Shown here one piece after another: positions 6,359-8,978 of a stretch of DNA of 8,978 bases. The notes under the pieces were generated by a model. That model was not told the DNA's origin, ran no database searches, and was given only the letters and a program-made list of their open reading frames with translations. Made by a program: the position numbers and the translations under genes. The stretch lies in NCBI GenBank assembly GCA_011087745.1, contig JAALLB010000055.1, positions 1-8,978 of the forward strand, written 5' to 3'. The DNA comes from Hyphomicrobiales bacterium. GTDB lineage: Bacteria; Pseudomonadota; Alphaproteobacteria; Rhizobiales; Rhizobiaceae. How positions within the stretch are numbered: the first letter of the stretch is position 1; each line of letters begins with the position of its first letter.

Positions 6359-7773
6359 CTTTTGAAAGCGCCTTGAAACGAAGGCGTAGAGGAAAAGTTG
6401 TCCGCATCGAAACTGACGCCAATATGCCTCAAAGCCTGTCTGAATTTATTGTTGGAGAGCTAAATCTCAGCGATATACGTGTTGAGCAGGTAGGCGAGTT
6501 GTTTGCATTAAACAACCTTATGAAAATTGCCAGCATTGATCGGCCTGACTTGAAGTTTCCAACGTTTGTCGCCCGGTTCCCTGAACGGGTAAGAGAGCAA
6601 AACGGTGATTGCTTGGCGGCCATTAGGCAAAAAGATATATTGGTTCATCACCCCTATGAATCGTTTGATGTCGTAGTACAATTCATAAGACAGGCAGCGC
6701 GCGATCCTGACGTTATTGCCATAAAGCAGATGCTTTACCGCACCTCTAACAATTCCCCAATCTTGGCAGCATTAATTGAAGCAGCAGAATCTGGCAAATC
6801 TGTAGTAGCAATTGTTGAATTAAAGGCACGGTTTGACGAAGAAGCAAACATTAGGTGGGCACGGGATTTGGAGCGTGCAGGTGTGCAAGTCGTCTTCGGA
6901 TTTACAGAATGGAAAACCCATTCAAAGCTGAGTCTGGTAGTTCGAAAAGAAGATGGCGGCATAAAAAATTATGTACACATTGGAACGGGTAACTACCACT
7001 CTATCACTGCGCGTCTTTATACTGATTTATCGTATTTTACGACCAATTCAACGATTGCTAACGATGTTGCCAAGGTTTTCAATTACACAACTGGTTACGC
7101 GAAGCCGCAAGATTTACAGACGTTAATCGTCTCGCCGGTAAGTCTCAGATCAAGCATACTTGAGCACACAGATCAGGAAATTATTCATGCAAGAGCAGGG
7201 CGGGAAGCTCATATATGGGCAAAAATGAATTCACTTGTTGACCCTGAAATCATCGATGCATTTTATAGGGCAAGTCAGGCAGGCGTTCAGGTTAGATTGA
7301 TAGTTCGCGGTATTTGTTGCTTGCGACCCAATGTGTTTGGGCTATCAGAAAATATAAAGGTAAAATCTGTCATTGGCCGGTTTTTGGAGCACAGTCGTAT
7401 TATCTGCTTTGGCAATGGTAATCCAATTCCCTCTCCTGATGCTATTGTTTATATGGGATCAGCAGATTTGATGCCAAGAAATCTAAATCGGCGTGTTGAG
7501 ACCATGGTCAGGATCAATAATCCAACGGTTCATATGCAGGTTCTTGATCAAATCATGGTAGCGAACATACAAGACACAGAACTGAGTTGGGAAATCATGC
7601 CAGACGGTACATCCAGAAGGCTATCCACACTTGATGATGGCGAATCGTTCAATTGTCAGACATACTTTATGACAAATCCAAGCCTATCGGGACGAGGGGA
7701 AGCTCTAAAAAATGACGCGCCGAAAAGGTTTGTCCATAACCGCACTTTTGACACGAAAACAAAAGACCACTGA
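6352..7773 (+). CDS. ppk: C-terminal catalytic Ppk1 fragment (after frameshift)
   Basis: This frame is open from 6133. Its Ppk1-like sequence begins near 6218, and 6352 (GTG) is merely the first usual start codon. It carries the rest of the head domain and both C-terminal phospholipase-D-like catalytic domains. The key residues are Arg in MLYRTS (codon 6739-6741), Arg in [13 protein letters not shown] (6829-6831), the phosphorylated His in KTHSKL (6919-6921) and the second His in LEHSRI (7390-7392). The GTG has no clear ribosome-binding site and begins inside a conserved block, so it is unlikely to be a natural start. No further stops or shifts occur over more than 1,400 bases, so decay, if real, is recent. 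Confidence 0.7.
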   Translation: MLTFESALKRRRRGKVVRIETDANMPQSLSEFIVGELNLSDIRVEQVGELFALNNLMKIASIDRPDLKFPTFVARFPERVREQNGDCLAAIRQKDILVHHPYESFDVVVQFIRQAARDPDVIAIKQMLYRTSNNSPILAALIEAAESGKSVVAIVELKARFDEEANIRWARDLERAGVQVVFGFTEWKTHSKLSLVVRKEDGGIKNYVHIGTGNYHSITARLYTDLSYFTTNSTIANDVAKVFNYTTGYAKPQDLQTLIVSPVSLRSSILEHTDQEIIHARAGREAHIWAKMNSLVDPEIIDAFYRASQAGVQVRLIVRGICCLRPNVFGLSENIKVKSVIGRFLEHSRIICFGNGNPIPSPDAIVYMGSADLMPRNLNRRVETMVRINNPTVHMQVLDQIMVANIQDTELSWEIMPDGTSRRLSTLDDGESFNCQTYFMTNPSLSGRGEALKNDAPKRFVHNRTFDTKTKDH

Positions 7774-8968
7774 GGCACAAGGCCGCCTTAGAGAACGCGA
7801 ACCTGTTGCCATCATTGATATTGGGTCTAACTCGGTGCGTCTTGTGATGTATGAGGGATTAACCAGATCTCCTGCTGTTCTTTTTAATGAAAAAGTATTG
7901 TGCGGGCTTGGCAAGGGTGTTGCAAAAACTGGAAAACTTGATGAAACCGCATCTCAACGCGCACTTGCAACAATTACCAGATTTAAGCATCTAGTTTCTC
8001 AATTAGGTGCCAAAAAGTTACATATTCTCGCAACAGCCGCAGTTAGGGATGCTGATAACGGACTCAAGTTTATAAACGAAGTAGAGGATATCTGCAGTTC
8101 GAAGGTGAAACTTCTAACGGGAGAAATGGAAGCTTCTTATGCTGGACTGGGTGCAAGTAGCGGTTTTTATAATCCAAATGGCATTGTTGGTGATTTGGGT
8201 GGTGGATCTATGGAGCTTATGCCTACAGGTGCAAAAGCCGATATTGGAATAACAACACCTCTTGGCGGTCTTAAACTTCAGGAAGTGTCAAAAAATGATA
8301 TTGCACAAGCTAGCAAAATTGCACGCAAGGAACTGTCCAAAGTCAATTTAAAATGGCCAGGTAAACGTAAGTGCTTTTATGCAATTGGCGGTACCTGGCG
8401 GTCATTGGCGCGGCTGCATATGTTTGATACTGGGTATCCGCTAGATGTCGTTCATGGTTACTCTGTAAAGTCAAAAGACTATATTGAATTTTGTAAACGC
8501 GTTGCAAATGGTAATTTTGAAGACTTCGCGGGTATTGAGGAAATTTCCAAAAATCGCCAAAACCTTCTTCCCTTTGGTGCCGTTGCGATGATTGAAACAT
8601 TGGAATGTCTAGGGGCCAAAGAAGTTAAAATGTCAGCAACAGGACTGCGGGAGGGATATCTCTACTCGCTTCTTGATGAAAAAATACGCCAAAACGATGG
8701 ACTGTTGGAAGCAACGGGAGAATTGGCCATTTTGCGTTCAAGATCACCACAACATAGCCTTGAACTGGCGGAATGGACCGGTGAAGCTTTAACTGCAATT
8801 GGTGTGGAAGAAAGCGAAGATGAAAAGCGTTGGCGAAAGGCGGCTTGTAATTTGGCCGATATTTCTTGGCGTGCAGCTTCTGATTTCAGAGCAGAGCAAT
8901 CGTTGGGGATTATCAATAATGCCGGTTTTATACTCCGAGTCCTTGAAAATCTGATTATTTGGGGTTGA
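7712..8968 (+). CDS. ppx: Exopolyphosphatase, Ppx/GppA family, apparently C-terminally truncated
   Basis: Ppx releases phosphate from the ends of polyphosphate; the family also includes pppGpp phosphatase GppA, so that activity is not excluded. The protein has the actin-like ATPase fold: phosphate-1 loop [14 protein letters not shown] (36-49), [20 protein letters not shown], the catalytic-type Glu140 in TGEMEASYA, phosphate-2 loop DLGGGSMEL (161-169), and [15 protein letters not shown]. The beginning of the helical C-terminal region follows ([42 protein letters not shown]). After NAGF (residue 406) the family normally continues for roughly 90 more residues, starting with a G-[IV]-[SD]-H-x-G-R block. 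Here 12 unrelated residues and a stop follow. In another frame 8955-8978 reads LFGVDVSG, a plausible remnant of that block. The ATG has GAGGGGA at 7694-7700, 11 bases upstream, and lies inside the end of ppk. The adjacency to ppk supports Ppx over GppA. The window ends 10 bases after the stop. Confidence 0.85.
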   Translation: MTRRKGLSITALLTRKQKTTEAQGRLREREPVAIIDIGSNSVRLVMYEGLTRSPAVLFNEKVLCGLGKGVAKTGKLDETASQRALATITRFKHLVSQLGAKKLHILATAAVRDADNGLKFINEVEDICSSKVKLLTGEMEASYAGLGASSGFYNPNGIVGDLGGGSMELMPTGAKADIGITTPLGGLKLQEVSKNDIAQASKIARKELSKVNLKWPGKRKCFYAIGGTWRSLARLHMFDTGYPLDVVHGYSVKSKDYIEFCKRVANGNFEDFAGIEEISKNRQNLLPFGAVAMIETLECLGAKEVKMSATGLREGYLYSLLDEKIRQNDGLLEATGELAILRSRSPQHSLELAEWTGEALTAIGVEESEDEKRWRKAACNLADISWRAASDFRAEQSLGIINNAGFILRVLENLIIWG

Positions 8969-8978
8969 CGTTTCAGGC

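Larger units (their letters stand above)
5561..7773 (+). pseudogene. ppk: Polyphosphate kinase 1 gene disrupted by a frameshift
   Basis: Ppk1 polymerises the gamma phosphate of ATP into polyphosphate, through a phosphohistidine, near the inner membrane. Taken together the two frames encode all Ppk1 domains in order, and restoring one base gives 737 residues, a normal family length. The frame changes between about 6206 and 6224. Up to LPQRS (residue 215) the first frame fits the family. From FFSIEDI onward, including [26 protein letters not shown] and everything after, only the frame beginning at 6181 fits. Adding one A to the AAAA run (6206-6209), or one T to the TTTTT run (6220-6224), restores continuity. 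In the restored numbering the active-site set is Arg394, Arg424, His454 and His611. Each lies exactly 19 residues beyond E. coli Arg375, Arg405, His435 and His592, which supports a single lesion. The upstream frame ends at TGA 6356-6358. Real mutation and sequencing error cannot be separated here. The gene overlaps ppx by 62 bases. Confidence 0.9.

Overview
The window looks like ordinary chromosomal core sequence from an alphaproteobacterium, most likely of the order Hyphomicrobiales (Rhizobiales). The reasons are the gene order purM-purN facing away from an AI-2E/PerM-type permease, hdaA, ppk and ppx, the rhizobial style of the GH25 lysozyme-like protein, and a DnaA-family HdaA with an N-terminal clamp-binding motif. 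Base composition looks moderately AT-leaning for the group by eye. I see no mobile element, CRISPR array, rRNA or tRNA, and no convincing novel system.

Layout. Bases 1-225 are non-coding leader with a possible sigma-70 promoter. 226-1422 (+) encodes an exported GH25 muramidase-like protein with a long tail. It converges, with a 2-base gap, on a minus-strand block: a small exported cysteine-containing protein of unknown function (1425-1835), purN (1877-2461) and purM (2455-3531). A divergent intergenic region (3532-3637) holds a perfect 15-bp palindrome and three GANTC (CcrM-type) sites within 24 bases. On the plus strand follow a PerM-family membrane protein (3638-4759) and hdaA (4771-5472), separated by 11 bases. 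After an 88-base gap with a second perfect palindrome come ppk (5561-7773) and ppx (7712-8968).

How the genes fit together. PurM and PurN are de novo purine synthesis enzymes (AIR synthetase and GAR transformylase). HdaA is the replication-linked ATPase that works with the beta clamp to inactivate DnaA-ATP. Ppk and Ppx make and degrade polyphosphate and overlap by 62 bases.

The most notable point is damage to the polyphosphate pair. ppk carries a net one-base loss (a -1 frame change) near 6206-6224, which separates the N-terminal part from the catalytic part. The ppx frame stops at 418 residues, shorter than expected for the rhizobial family, and the bases spanning and following its stop read in another frame as a plausible continuation. 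Either this lineage is losing polyphosphate metabolism or the assembly has indel errors here. The sequence alone cannot decide, although the absence of other decay in ppk favours a recent event or a sequencing error.
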